DNA of 16,821 bases from an uncultured Streptomyces sp. (GTDB lineage Bacteria > Actinomycetota > Actinomycetes > Streptomycetales > Streptomycetaceae). Under the pieces are notes generated by a model. The model did not search any database. It was not told the origin of the DNA and saw nothing but the letters and a program-made list of their open reading frames with translations. Below are positions 8,276 to 15,395 of the stretch, piece by piece (position 1 is the stretch's first letter; each line of letters opens with the position of its first letter). The stretch lies in contig CAMLJW010000060.1 in the NCBI GenBank assembly GCA_946480485.1, forward strand, positions 1-16,821, in the 5' to 3' direction. A program made the translations under genes and the position numbers.

Positions 8276-8328
8276 GGCATGGGGCTTCGCGAGGGGCAGC
8301 AGCCTTCGCACTCGGGACACGAAGATCC

Positions 8329-8359
8329 ATATTAGGTTAGGCATACCTAACCTTGTCAA
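8329..8359 (-). promoter_or_regulatory. Iron-regulated promoter of the siderophore biosynthesis operon
   Basis: On the minus strand a perfect -35 TTGACA (8354-8359) is followed by a -10-like TAATAT (8329-8334) at 19 bp; slightly shifted -10 readings give 17-18 bp. The iron box fills the spacer. A transcript would start near 8322 and leave a leader of about 60 nt before TTG 8260. Confidence 0.7.
8332..8350. promoter_or_regulatory. Iron box (DtxR/IdeR/DmdR-type operator)
   Basis: The sequence TTAGGTTAGGCATACCTAA matches the actinobacterial iron-box consensus TTAGGTTAGGCTAACCTAA at 17 of 19 positions; only the central two bases are swapped. Lying between the -35 and -10, an Fe(II)-loaded repressor bound here should block polymerase when iron is plentiful. 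Confidence 0.92.
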
Positions 8360-8406
8360 ACCCTTGCGCTTCTACTGTGACCTGTGTCTCTTTCGATCGC
8401 CTCGGC

Positions 8407-9282
8407 TCAAGAGGAGCGAGGGCCGCCCTCGGGAATGACGAGCGGTGTGCCCGCGACGGGGCATGGGATGACGGCGGCGCGCAGACCGAACACGTCCTCG
8501 ACAAGAGCCGAGGTGACCACGTCGGCCGGTGCTCCCACCGCGACGATCTCGCCGTCGCGCATCGCGATGAGGTGATCGGCGTACCGGCAGGCGAGGTTGA
8601 GCTCGTGCAGGACCATGACGACGGTGCGGCCCTTGGCGCGGTTGAGGTCGGCGACGAGTTCGAGGACGTCGACCTGGTGGGCGAGGTCGAGGTAGGTGGT
8701 CGGCTCGTCGAGGAGGAGGACCGGGGTGTCCTGGGCGAGGGCCATGGCGATCCAGACGCGCTGGCGCTGGCCGCCGGAGAGCGCGTCGAGGGTCCGGTCG
8801 GCGAGCGCGGCGGTACCGGTGGCCTCCAGGGCCCGGTCCACGACGTTCTCGTCGGCGGCTGACCACTGACGCCACCAGCGCTGGTGCGGGGTACGGCCGC
8901 GGGCCACCAGGTCGCGCACCGTGATGCCGTCCGGCGCGGTCGGCGTCTGCGGCAACAGGGCCAGCCGGAGGGCGATTTCCCGGGCCGCGAGGTGGGCGAT
9001 GTCCTGGCCGCCGAGATGGACGGCACCGCCCGTCGGCTTGAGCAGTCGGGCCAGGGCGCGCAGGGCGGTGGACTTGCCGCAGGCGTTCGGACCCACCAGC
9101 GCGGTCACCTTGCGTGCGGGAATCTCCAGGTCGAGTCCCTCGGCGACGACATGGCCGCCGTAGCCCAGGCGCAGTGCCGTGCCGGTCAGCGTGGCTCCGC
9201 CGGGCGCCGTGGTCGCGCCGGCGCGGCTTCCGCCGACCGTGGCGAGGGCCTCGGAATGGTTCTTGTCGGGCGCGGCGGTCAT
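8407..9282 (-). CDS. ABC transporter ATPase for iron-siderophore uptake (FepC/FecE family)
   Basis: A 291-residue ABC ATPase that powers import of ferric siderophore through the two neighbouring permeases. Seen: Walker [10 protein letters not shown] (64-72), Q-loop Gln112, signature LSGGQ (168-172), Walker B VLLLDEP (188-194), and switch His226 in VLHELN. The N-terminal 30 residues or so are a poorly conserved extension before the first strand. ATG 9282 is preceded by GGGAGG and lies 1 nt after the upstream permease stop, so the three genes are co-transcribed. No hairpin is evident between its stop and the iron-regulated promoter at 8329-8359, so read-through into the biosynthesis operon is possible. 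Confidence 0.95.
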   Translation of the reverse strand: MTAAPDKNHSEALATVGGSRAGATTAPGGATLTGTALRLGYGGHVVAEGLDLEIPARKVTALVGPNACGKSTALRALARLLKPTGGAVHLGGQDIAHLAAREIALRLALLPQTPTAPDGITVRDLVARGRTPHQRWWRQWSAADENVVDRALEATGTAALADRTLDALSGGQRQRVWIAMALAQDTPVLLLDEPTTYLDLAHQVDVLELVADLNRAKGRTVVMVLHELNLACRYADHLIAMRDGEIVAVGAPADVVTSALVEDVFGLRAAVIPCPVAGTPLVIPEGGPRSS

Positions 9283-9283
9283 G

Positions 9284-10339
9284 TCAGCCTCCCTTTCCGG
9301 CCCGGTTGGCGCGGGCGAGCAGCAGCAACAGATACGGGGCGCCGACGGCGCCCGTGATGACGCCGACCGGCAGCTCGGTCGGCGAGAAGACCAGGCGGGC
9401 GGCGAGGTCGGCGAGCAACAGCAGTACGGCTCCGGTGAGTCCGCTCAGGACGAGCGGAATCCCGGCCGTCCCGGCCAGCCGGCGGGCGATCTGCGGGGCG
9501 CCCAACGCGATGAAGGCGACGGGCCCCGCGGCCGCGGTCGCCAGGGCCGCGAGGCAGGTGGCGAGCAGCAGCAGCGCGATACGGGCCCGGCCGATCCGTA
9601 TGCCGAGAGCCAACGCGGTGTCGTCGTCGAACTGGAGCAGTTCATAGGCGCGGGCCAGCGCTACGGTCAGCGGCAACAGGACCAGCAGCGCGAGCCCGGC
9701 CCAGCGGACGTGGTCGTAGTCGCGGCCGTTGAGACTGCCGGTGAGCCACACCATGGCGCGGGACGCCTGGTCGATGTCGGCGCGGGCGAGCATCCAGCGG
9801 GTCAGCGCCACCAGGGCGCCGTTGGCCGCGAGGCCCACGAGGACGAACCGGTAGCCGGTGATCGTGCCGCCGCGCCAGGCCAGTACGTAGATCACGGTCG
9901 CGGTGGCGAGCGCGCCGGCCAGCGCCCCGAACGGCACCGCCCCGAAGGTACCGGCCGCGGCCGCGGTGATCCCGCCCAGCAGGATCGCGCCGACCGCGCC
10001 CGCCCCGGCCCCGGCGGAGATGCCGATCAGGTCGGGGCTGGCGAGCGGATTGCGGGTGACGGCCTGGTAGACGGCGCCGGCGACACCGAACGCGGCGCCG
10101 ACCAGCAGGGCGGTCAGCGCCCGCGGCAGGCGCAGCTGATAGACGATCAGGTCGGCGTCCCCGGATCCGGTGCCGAGCACCGAACCGATCACATCCCCGA
10201 CGGGGATGGAGAAGGTGCCGAGCGACACCGAGGCGATCAGGGCGGCGAAGGCGGCCAACGCGAGGCCCACGGCGGTCAGGGCGATCCGCGGCCGCAGCCG
10301 CATCCCGACCGGACCGAGTTCCATGTGCAGGGGCTTCAC
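9284..10339 (-). CDS. FecCD-family ABC transporter permease (second permease)
   Basis: A 351-residue integral membrane protein with about ten hydrophobic segments, the normal FecCD/BtuC size. Seen: the family-typical stretch from [20 protein letters not shown] through [17 protein letters not shown] (about 83-120), and near the C-terminus the cytoplasmic coupling region [12 protein letters not shown] followed by a Leu-rich helix and [18 protein letters not shown]. It would form the translocation channel with the other permease. GTG 10339 overlaps the upstream stop by 4 nt (GTGA); an internal ATG at 10324 (MELGPVG) is a possible alternative start. Siderophore specificity is inferred from the adjacent biosynthesis genes. 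Confidence 0.93.
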   Translation of the reverse strand: MKPLHMELGPVGMRLRPRIALTAVGLALAAFAALIASVSLGTFSIPVGDVIGSVLGTGSGDADLIVYQLRLPRALTALLVGAAFGVAGAVYQAVTRNPLASPDLIGISAGAGAGAVGAILLGGITAAAAGTFGAVPFGALAGALATATVIYVLAWRGGTITGYRFVLVGLAANGALVALTRWMLARADIDQASRAMVWLTGSLNGRDYDHVRWAGLALLVLLPLTVALARAYELLQFDDDTALALGIRIGRARIALLLLATCLAALATAAAGPVAFIALGAPQIARRLAGTAGIPLVLSGLTGAVLLLLADLAARLVFSPTELPVGVITGAVGAPYLLLLLARANRAGKGG

Positions 10340-11412
10340 CGGGTGTGCTCCTTGAGCTTGCCGCGCTTGACGAGTGCCGCGAGGAAGGGGGCGCCGATCA
10401 GCGCGGTCACCACACCGGCCTCCAGTTCACCGGGTCGGGCCACCATCCGTCCGATCACGTCGGCGGCCAGCACCAGGGTCGCCCCGCCGAGCGCGGAACA
10501 GGGCACCAGCCAGCGGGCGTCCGGTCCGGTGAAGGCCCGCACGACGTGCGGTACGACCAGGCCGACGAACGTGAGGGGCCCGGCGGCGGCCACCGCGGCG
10601 CCGGTCAGCAGGACGACCGCGAGCGCGCCGAGGGCCCGGGTGGTACGGACCCGCGTCCCCAGGGTGGACGCCAGGTCGTCACCCAGGGCGAGGGCGTTGA
10701 GGCGTCCGCTCAGCGCGAGGGCGAGCAGCAGCCCGGCCACGATGAACGGCAGCAGTTGTACGCCGAGGCCCGCGTCGCGGCCCGCGAGCGAGCCCACGGC
10801 CCAGTAGCGGTACTGGTCCAGGGTGCTCACATCGAGCAGCAGCAGCGCGTTGGTACAGGCTTCCAGCAGTACCGTGACGGCCGCTCCGGCCAGGGCGAGT
10901 TTGGCGGGCGTCGCGCCTCCGTAGCCGGTGCCGCCGACGGCGTAGGCGAGCAGCCCTGCCAGTCCGCCGCCCAGGAACGCGAACCACACGTACTGGTACG
11001 AGCTGGTCAGCCCGAGCAGCCCGATGCCCGACGCGACGGCGAACGCCGCCCCGGCGCTCACGCCGATCAGCCCCGGGTCGCCCAGCGGATTGCGGGTGAT
11101 GTCCTGCGCGACGGCTCCCGCCGCTCCCAGCGCCAGCCCCGCCAGCAGGCCGAGCAGGGTGCGCGGCAGGCGCAACTCCCGTACGACGACGGCGTCGCCG
11201 TCCGTGCCACCGCCGATCGCGGTCAGCACGTCGGACAACGGGACGGCTTTGGCGCCGATCGCCAGCGAGGCACATCCCGCCACGGCGAGGACGGCGAGCA
11301 GGACGAGCAGCACGAAGACGCGCGACCCGGCGCCACGGGCAGGCCGTGGCCAAGGCGCGGGCGGCGCCGCGGACGCGGGCGCGACGGAGGAAGGCTTCAA
11401 GGACACGCACAC
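10336..11412 (-). CDS. FecCD-family ABC transporter permease (first permease)
   Basis: A 358-residue FecCD-type permease. Seen: RELRLPRTLLGLLAGLALGA (78-97), then TRNPLGDPGLIGVSAGAAF, the coupling segment VVPHVVRAFTGPDARWLVP, and a C-terminal ELEAGVVTALIGAPFL. It pairs with the next permease as a heterodimeric channel. The first 30 residues or so are a Pro/Ala-rich cytoplasmic extension. The start is uncertain: GTG 11412 directly abuts the iron box and has no clear ribosome site, GTG 11406 is two codons in, and a leaderless transcript or a later start is possible. It is the first gene of the minus-strand import operon and diverges from the binding protein. Confidence 0.9.
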   Translation of the reverse strand: MCVSLKPSSVAPASAAPPAPWPRPARGAGSRVFVLLVLLAVLAVAGCASLAIGAKAVPLSDVLTAIGGGTDGDAVVVRELRLPRTLLGLLAGLALGAAGAVAQDITRNPLGDPGLIGVSAGAAFAVASGIGLLGLTSSYQYVWFAFLGGGLAGLLAYAVGGTGYGGATPAKLALAGAAVTVLLEACTNALLLLDVSTLDQYRYWAVGSLAGRDAGLGVQLLPFIVAGLLLALALSGRLNALALGDDLASTLGTRVRTTRALGALAVVLLTGAAVAAAGPLTFVGLVVPHVVRAFTGPDARWLVPCSALGGATLVLAADVIGRMVARPGELEAGVVTALIGAPFLAALVKRGKLKEHTR

Positions 11413-11434
11413 AAAAGTAAGGCATGCCTAAATT
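11413..11434. promoter_or_regulatory. Iron box upstream of the permease-ATPase operon
   Basis: The core TAAGGCATGCCTAA (11418-11431) is a dyad. Read on the minus strand, TTAATTTAGGCATGCCTTA (11416-11434) matches the 19-bp iron-box consensus at 13 positions. It lies next to the permease start, as expected for Fe-dependent repression. Confidence 0.72.
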
Positions 11435-11496
11435 AATCTTCCACCACCCTCTGTGCGCGGACTGTGAAGGACGGGTTATGCTCACGCAGGCTTTAC

Positions 11497-11515
11497 ACAG
11501 GTAAGCCTTACCTAA
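11497..11515. promoter_or_regulatory. Iron box upstream of the binding-protein gene
   Basis: The dyad AGGTAAGCCTTACCT (11499-11513) is extended to a 19-mer that, on the minus strand, agrees with the iron-box consensus at 15 of 19 positions. It sits 20 nt before the ATG at 11536, overlapping the expected promoter or early leader. Confidence 0.82.
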
Positions 11516-11535
11516 CTCCATCACTCGGGAGAACC

Positions 11536-12546
11536 ATGTTCACCCTTACCCGTCACCGCGGACGCCGCGGTGCCCGTCTCGGCGCTCTCGCCCTCACCGC
11601 CGTCCTGGCCGCTGGTCTCTCCGCCTGCGGCGGCTCGGACAGCTCGGACGGCAAGTCGGCCGACAGCAGCGCGGCCGCCGCCGAGAAGTCCACCGGCTTC
11701 CCCCGAACCATCGAGCACCACAAGGGCAAGACCGAGCTCAAGGCCAAGCCGCAGCGGATCGTGGCCCTGGACAACAGCCTCGTCGAGGCCGTTGTCGCGC
11801 TCGACCGGCCGCTGGTCGGCGGCATCGGCTCCTACCGCGACCAGGAGGGCTTCCCTCCCTACCTCGGCGACGCCGTCAAGGACACCAAGGACGTCGGCCC
11901 GCTCGACAGCCCCAACCTGGAAGCGATCGCCGCACTCCAGCCCGACCTGATCGTCTCCGCCACGGTCCGTCACGACGACCTCTACGACCAGCTCAGCAAG
12001 ATCGCCCCCACGGTCTTCGTCGAGACCACCGGCCCGCTCTGGAAGGACAACATCACCCTCCTCGGCAAGGCTCTCGGTGAGGAGGACAAGGCCAAGGAGG
12101 AGATCACCGCGTACGAGACGCGCGCCAAGAAGATCGGCGACGCGATCAACGCCAAGGCGGACAAGCCCACCGTCTCCCTCCTCCGCTTCGTCGACGGCCC
12201 CACACGTATCTACCTGCCCAAGACCTTCAGCGGCATCATCCTGTCCGACATGGGGCTGGCCCGTCCGAAGAACCAGCAGGATCCCGAGAACTTCAACATC
12301 GAGATCAGCGAGGAGCAGATCGAGCAGGCCGACGCCGACGTCCTCTTCTACACGGCCTTCTCCGGCGGCGAGGAGCGCGAGAAGAAGTTCCTCTCCAACC
12401 CGCTCTGGAAGCGCCTGGACGCCGTCAAGGGCGGCAACACCCACAAGGTGAAGGACGAGTCCTGGATGACCTCCGTCTCCCTCCAGGGCGCCGAGATGGT
12501 GCTCGACGACATGGCCGACATCTTCAAGGTCGACCCGGCCAAGTAG
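11536..12546 (+). CDS. Iron-siderophore ABC transporter substrate-binding lipoprotein
   Basis: A 336-residue FepB/CeuE-like periplasmic-binding-protein-fold lipoprotein. The N-terminus has an Arg-rich region, a hydrophobic core and lipobox LSAC with Cys31 as the lipidation site, then a Ser/Asp-rich tether (32-48). The body carries class III binding-protein hallmarks: PQRIVALDNSLVEAVVALDRPLVGG near the start, DSPNLEAIAALQPDLIVSA in the middle, and a C-terminal WMTSVSLQGAEMVLDDM helix. It would capture the ferric siderophore at the cell surface and deliver it to the divergent permeases. ATG 11536 is chosen over the upstream in-frame start (11464) because GGGAGA immediately precedes it, it gives a proper signal peptide, and the iron box must lie upstream. 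Confidence 0.94.
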   Translation: MFTLTRHRGRRGARLGALALTAVLAAGLSACGGSDSSDGKSADSSAAAAEKSTGFPRTIEHHKGKTELKAKPQRIVALDNSLVEAVVALDRPLVGGIGSYRDQEGFPPYLGDAVKDTKDVGPLDSPNLEAIAALQPDLIVSATVRHDDLYDQLSKIAPTVFVETTGPLWKDNITLLGKALGEEDKAKEEITAYETRAKKIGDAINAKADKPTVSLLRFVDGPTRIYLPKTFSGIILSDMGLARPKNQQDPENFNIEISEEQIEQADADVLFYTAFSGGEEREKKFLSNPLWKRLDAVKGGNTHKVKDESWMTSVSLQGAEMVLDDMADIFKVDPAK

Positions 12547-12563
12547 CCGTCACCGCCCCGTCC

Positions 12564-12594
12564 GGCGTCTGCCCCTCCTTCGGGGGCAGACGCC
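12564..12594 (+). terminator. Hairpin terminator after the binding-protein gene
   Basis: GGCGTCTGCCCC (12564-12575) pairs perfectly with GGGGCAGACGCC (12583-12594) around a 7-nt loop, starting 17 nt after the stop. There is no U-tract, as is common in high-GC actinobacteria. Confidence 0.88.
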
Positions 12595-12717
12595 GAAACG
12601 GCAAGGCCCCCGCACTGAGGTACGTCTGATTCACCGTGGCCTGCCCCTGGGCTGACGTACGCGTGCCGTACACCTGACCACCTATGTGGCAGCAACGGGC
12701 CAGGCGTGCGGGTCCGG

Positions 12718-12736
12718 CGTACGCGCCCGGCGTACG
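12718..12736 (-). terminator. Weak hairpin after the first SseB-like gene
   Basis: CGTACGC and GCGTACG form a 7-bp stem with a 5-nt loop about 10 nt past the minus-strand stop at 12747. It is a short stem without a T-run, so terminator function is uncertain. The rest of 12595-12746 shows no gene. Confidence 0.35.
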
Positions 12737-12746
12737 GGCCCGAGAG

Positions 12747-13148
12747 TCAGTCGTCGTCGCGGTCGAGCAGTTCCTTGACGCCGTGGGCCGTGAGCGCCAG
12801 CTCCTCCGGTGTGCCGGCGTCGATGACAAGCGAAAGCCGCTCATCGGGCCAGCCATGGGCGAGCGCTCCGAGCACCACGCTGCGGTGCCGCCTGATCTGC
12901 GGAAGTACCTGCTCCATGCGGTCCTGGGTGGTGAAGACCGGAACCAGCTCGGTGCCGTCCTCCTGTTCGAACACGGGCAGGCTCAGTGCCATGGGAGCGG
13001 GCCCTTCCGCGTCCGGTCCGGTGGGGAGCAGAACCTCGCTCCTGGCCAGCGTGCTCAACGCCGTCTCGTCCACGGCGCCCTCGACGACCGCGCGCAAGGC
13101 CTGCTGGGCGGCGGAAGCAGAGCCGCTGTGAGAATGGGAGTCAGTCAC
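12747..13148 (-). CDS. SseB-like domain protein (paralogue 1)
   Basis: A 133-residue acidic, soluble protein with no signal or membrane segment. The core LPVFEQEDGTELVPVFTTQD, then LALTAHGVKELL near the end, resembles the SseB N-terminal domain (named for enhanced serine sensitivity in E. coli), a family of unclear biochemical role. GTG 13148 gives VTDSHSHSGS; the longer open frame to 13325 runs back over the divergent intergenic region and is not preferred. It is a clear paralogue of the gene at 13664-14080, sharing SLPVF/VLPVL, the VPVFT(T/S) segment, WPDE(R/E)L(S/Q)LVID and ELALTA/ALALTA. Start moderately sure, function unknown. Confidence 0.75.
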   Translation of the reverse strand: MTDSHSHSGSASAAQQALRAVVEGAVDETALSTLARSEVLLPTGPDAEGPAPMALSLPVFEQEDGTELVPVFTTQDRMEQVLPQIRRHRSVVLGALAHGWPDERLSLVIDAGTPEELALTAHGVKELLDRDDD

Positions 13149-13179
13149 GGTTCGTCCAATCGCCGTATCGAAATCAGGG

Positions 13180-13203
13180 CTCCGAACGGAGTCGAGAGCT
13201 CGA
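13180..13203. promoter_or_regulatory. Two abutting 12-bp dyads in a divergent intergenic region
   Basis: CTCCGAACGGAG (13180-13191) is followed directly by TCGAGAGCTCGA (13192-13203); each has 5-bp arms and a 2-bp centre. They lie between the divergent SseB-like and DUF1876-like genes and could be operators. No specific regulator is recognised. Confidence 0.3.
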
Positions 13204-13315
13204 GTACCCGAACCTGCGAGACCCATGTGACAGCTGCTCGGAACCGCTCCGCATAGGGCGGCGGGATCCGGGCACTCGTCGCGTGCACGGCACAACGGCG
13301 TACGGGAGGGTCGCC

Positions 13316-13585
13316 ATGCAGGCACACCTCAACTGGCATATCGACCTGGACATCGAGCGGACCGAGACCGAGAGCAAGGCGACCGCCTCACTCCGGTTGC
13401 CCGACTCCAGTCGGCTGACGACCCACGGACATGCCCGGCGTAATCCCGACGACCCGGAGCAGGCCCGGGTGGGTGAGGAACTCGCCGCGGCCCGGGCACT
13501 CAACGACCTGGCCCGACGGCTGCTCCGCAAGGCCGCCCACGAGATCGAGGAGACCACGCACTCGCCGGCGCACCCGCACCCATGA
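13316..13585 (+). CDS. DUF1876-like (dsRBD-fold) small protein
   Basis: An 89-residue soluble protein matching the actinobacterial DUF1876 family, annotated elsewhere as dsRBD-fold-containing. Seen: a W-H-(I/V)-D-L-D opening (8-13), ATASLRLPDS (22-31), HGHARRNPDDPEQARVGEEL (37-56), and ARALNDLARRLLRKAAHEIE (59-78), a terminal amphipathic helix. ATG 13316 has an ideal GGGAGGG site (13304-13310) 5 nt upstream. It diverges from SseB-like paralogue 1 and converges on paralogue 2. No catalytic residues are evident and the function is unknown. RNA binding is suggested only by the fold name. Confidence 0.85.
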   Translation: MQAHLNWHIDLDIERTETESKATASLRLPDSSRLTTHGHARRNPDDPEQARVGEELAAARALNDLARRLLRKAAHEIEETTHSPAHPHP

Positions 13586-13647
13586 CGAGACGCTGCGGCG
13601 ACCTCACGCCGCGGCCGGGCAGCAGACGCCGCCGCTCCGCGCACCGT

Positions 13648-13686
13648 GCACCTTGCTCTCCCGTCAGTGACGGGAGAGCAAGGTGC
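13648..13686. terminator. Perfect 39-bp palindrome, probable bidirectional terminator
   Basis: The left arm GCACCTTGCTCTCCCGTCA (13648-13666) is the exact reverse complement of the right arm (13668-13686) around a single G at 13667. It sits between the convergent DUF1876-like and second SseB-like genes; the latter's stop codon and last seven codons lie inside it. Either strand's RNA could fold into a long stem. No T-tract is visible. Confidence 0.8.
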
Positions 13687-14080
13687 GGATTCCCTCGGCG
13701 GTCAGGGCCAGCGCGTCGGAGTGGCCGGGGTCGATGACCAACTGCAGCTCCTCGTCGGGCCAGTCGGCGGCAAGCCGGCCCAGCGGCGCCAGCCGGTAGG
13801 ACAGGACGTTCGGCAGGGCGTCGCCCAGCCGCTCCTCCGAGGTGAACACCGGCACCGACTGAGAGCCGTCGACCTGGTCGAGCACGGGAAGGACCACCGC
13901 TCGCGGGTCCCCGTCGCTCCGCTCGTAGTCCTTCGGATCGACGACCGGTATCAGGACCGGTGTCTTGGCCAGCACGTCCAGGGCCGCCTGCAACGCCTCC
14001 CCACCCAAGGAGTCGTCGGTCAGGACGCTGAGGGCCTCCTGAGCCTGCGAAGGCGTCGGATGATCGGGGATGTCGGGCAT
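13664..14080 (-). CDS. SseB-like domain protein (paralogue 2)
   Basis: A 138-residue soluble acidic protein, paralogous to the gene at 12747-13148. Seen: TPVLIPVVDPKDY (45-57), VVLPVLDQVDGSQSVPVFTS (68-87), LAADWPDEELQLVIDPGHSD (104-123) and LALTAEGIRTLL near the C-terminus. This is the pattern of the SseB N-terminal domain, whose molecular role is not established. It is slightly longer than paralogue 1 at the N-terminal side of the core. ATG 14080 follows a GGGGG-rich ribosome site by about 6 nt. Its 3' end is embedded in the 39-bp palindrome. The two paralogues with a DUF1876-like gene between them may be a small stress-related cassette; that is inference. Confidence 0.8.
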   Translation of the reverse strand: MPDIPDHPTPSQAQEALSVLTDDSLGGEALQAALDVLAKTPVLIPVVDPKDYERSDGDPRAVVLPVLDQVDGSQSVPVFTSEERLGDALPNVLSYRLAPLGRLAADWPDEELQLVIDPGHSDALALTAEGIRTLLSRH

Positions 14081-14202
14081 GGTATGCCCCCATCGTGTCG
14101 GCGGGCCGGTACCGCGAACGGTCCCGTCTCGGCGTGATCGGCCTTCGTGTACCCGCTGTGTGGGCAGACATGCGCGGGTACTCTGCCGGAAGGAAGCGCG
14201 AG

Positions 14203-14233
14203 GCGGCTCCCACCGAAGCTCGGTGAGAGCCGC
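14203..14233 (-). terminator. Hairpin terminator after the copper-associated protein gene
   Basis: On the minus strand GCGGCTCTCACCGA pairs with TCGGTGGGAGCCGC around a 3-nt loop, all 14 pairs forming in RNA if one G-U is allowed. On the plus strand the same position is a C-A mismatch, so the structure fits minus-strand transcription. It begins about 50 nt after the stop and is followed by a C/T-rich run. Confidence 0.78.
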
Positions 14234-14281
14234 GCGCACCCTGCGGCACGCCGTGCAGGTCACTGCGCCGCCGCACAGGTC

Positions 14282-15346
14282 TCAGTGCATGTGACCGGGC
14301 CCTTCTTCCTCGGAGGGCGTGGTCCCCGCAGGCTTCTGAGGATCCTCCGCCGCCTCTGCCGCACCGTCCGCGTGCACCGTGAAGGCCGCCGTACGGACCT
14401 TGCCCTCGTGCTTGAAGTCCAGGAACAGGCGGTACGAGCCGGCGCTCGGCGCTGTCACCGTGAAGAAGACCTCCGGGCCGGGGTCGGTCTTGCCGTCGCC
14501 GGGCTCGCCGTTGGGGTGGACATGCAGGTAGGCCAGGTCTCCGGAGCGCAGGGCGACCAGATGGCCGTACGCGCCCAGATAGGGCTGGAGGTCCCGCACC
14601 GGCACGCCGTCCTTGCTCACGGTCAGCTTCAGTTCACTGCCCTTGCCGGGGGTCGGCTCACCGTCGAGTTTCACCTCGTAGCCGTCGGCCTTGGCCGTGG
14701 TGTTGTACGGAGGCAGCGCTGCGGGTTCGTACGCTCCGGACACGGCGAGGTCCGCGCCGAGCGTGAGTCCTTCGCCGCCCTTGGGTGTGAAGTCGGCGAA
14801 GACTCGGTAGCCGCCTGCCTTGGGCAGGTCCACGCGGGTGGACCAGATGCCGTCGGCGGCCCGGACGGGGTGCAGGTGACGGTAGACGGTCAGGTCGCGT
14901 GAGGCGAGGATCAGGTGCAGTTCCTTGGTGTGTTCGCGCTGGTACGCGGTGACTGTGCGGCCGGTTCCGTCCCGCACGATGGCGAAGCGCAGCTCGGTCT
15001 TCTTTCCGGCCTCGATACGCGGGGTCTTCAGGTCGAGCGTGTAGCCGCCCCTGGAGATCTCGAGACCTTGGGGCGGTGCCTGATCGTGCCCACCGCCCAT
15101 CTCCTCGTGCCCGCCGGCTTTCTCCTCGTGCCCGCCGCTCGTCTCTTCGTGCCCACCGCTCATCTCTTCCTGCCCGCCGCTCATCTCTTCCTGCCCGCCG
15201 CTCGTCTCTTCCTGCCCGCCGGCGGCATGGGCGGCGCCCTTCGGCTCGGGCGAGACGGGGTCGACCGCGTTGCCCAGGCCGTAGGCGCCACCGAACGTCG
15301 CGGCGAGCGCGGCGACGAAGACGGTGATCCGCAGTCCGGTGTTCAT
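14282..15346 (-). CDS. Exported His/Met-repeat protein, probable copper-binding or copper-handling
   Basis: A 354-residue protein with an N-terminal hydrophobic signal or anchor (about 5-25) and no clear lipobox. Residues 43-88 are a heptad array of the form GG(Q/H)EE(M/T)S. Two similar beta-rich domains follow, each with a metal-ligand-like HxHP motif: YRHLHP in the first half, YLHVHP in the second, followed by GSYRLFLDFKHEG. The tail ends GPGHMH. The His/Met/Glu-rich repeats and HxHP motifs suggest extracytoplasmic copper binding. The operator upstream supports copper induction. The beta domains may be YtkA-like, but I cannot confirm the family. ATG 15346 is supported by GGAG 7 nt upstream. 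It is apparently monocistronic, with a terminator downstream. Confidence 0.8.
   Translation of the reverse strand: MNTGLRITVFVAALAATFGGAYGLGNAVDPVSPEPKGAAHAAGGQEETSGGQEEMSGGQEEMSGGHEETSGGHEEKAGGHEEMGGGHDQAPPQGLEISRGGYTLDLKTPRIEAGKKTELRFAIVRDGTGRTVTAYQREHTKELHLILASRDLTVYRHLHPVRAADGIWSTRVDLPKAGGYRVFADFTPKGGEGLTLGADLAVSGAYEPAALPPYNTTAKADGYEVKLDGEPTPGKGSELKLTVSKDGVPVRDLQPYLGAYGHLVALRSGDLAYLHVHPNGEPGDGKTDPGPEVFFTVTAPSAGSYRLFLDFKHEGKVRTAAFTVHADGAAEAAEDPQKPAGTTPSEEEGPGHMH
15095..15220 (-). repeat. Six 21-bp in-frame repeats encoding GG(Q/H)EE(M/T)S heptads
   Basis: Six consecutive 21-bp units encode heptapeptides beginning Gly-Gly-Gln/His-Glu-Glu. Units nearest the N-terminus carry Gln at position 3, later ones carry His; a partial seventh (GGHD) follows. 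The nucleotide identity of adjacent units suggests recent duplication by slippage or recombination. Confidence 0.92.
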
Positions 15347-15395
15347 GACTCACTCCTCTGCTTCGAGGCCGCTCCTGCCCGCGACCGACATTGAT

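Noticed and set aside
8261..8359. Extension of the ATP-grasp gene to the TTG at 8359
   Set aside because: It would begin at the -35 TTGACA and translate through the iron box; the ribosome site and natural N-terminus point to 8260.
9179..10807. 542-codon plus-strand open frame opposite the permeases
   Set aside because: Low-complexity Gly/Arg/Gln composition and complete overlap with two clear FecCD permease genes.
11464..11535. N-terminal extension of the binding protein to the GTG at 11464
   Set aside because: It covers the iron box and places extra residues before the lipoprotein signal; GGGAGA lies just before ATG 11536.
11521..12444. 307-codon minus-strand open frame opposite the binding protein
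   Set aside because: The plus-strand lipoprotein has a signal peptide, lipobox and family motifs; this frame has none.
13146..13325. Upstream extension of SseB-like paralogue 1 to 13325
   Set aside because: It would overlap the divergent DUF1876-like start and its ribosome site; the added residues resemble nothing in paralogue 2.
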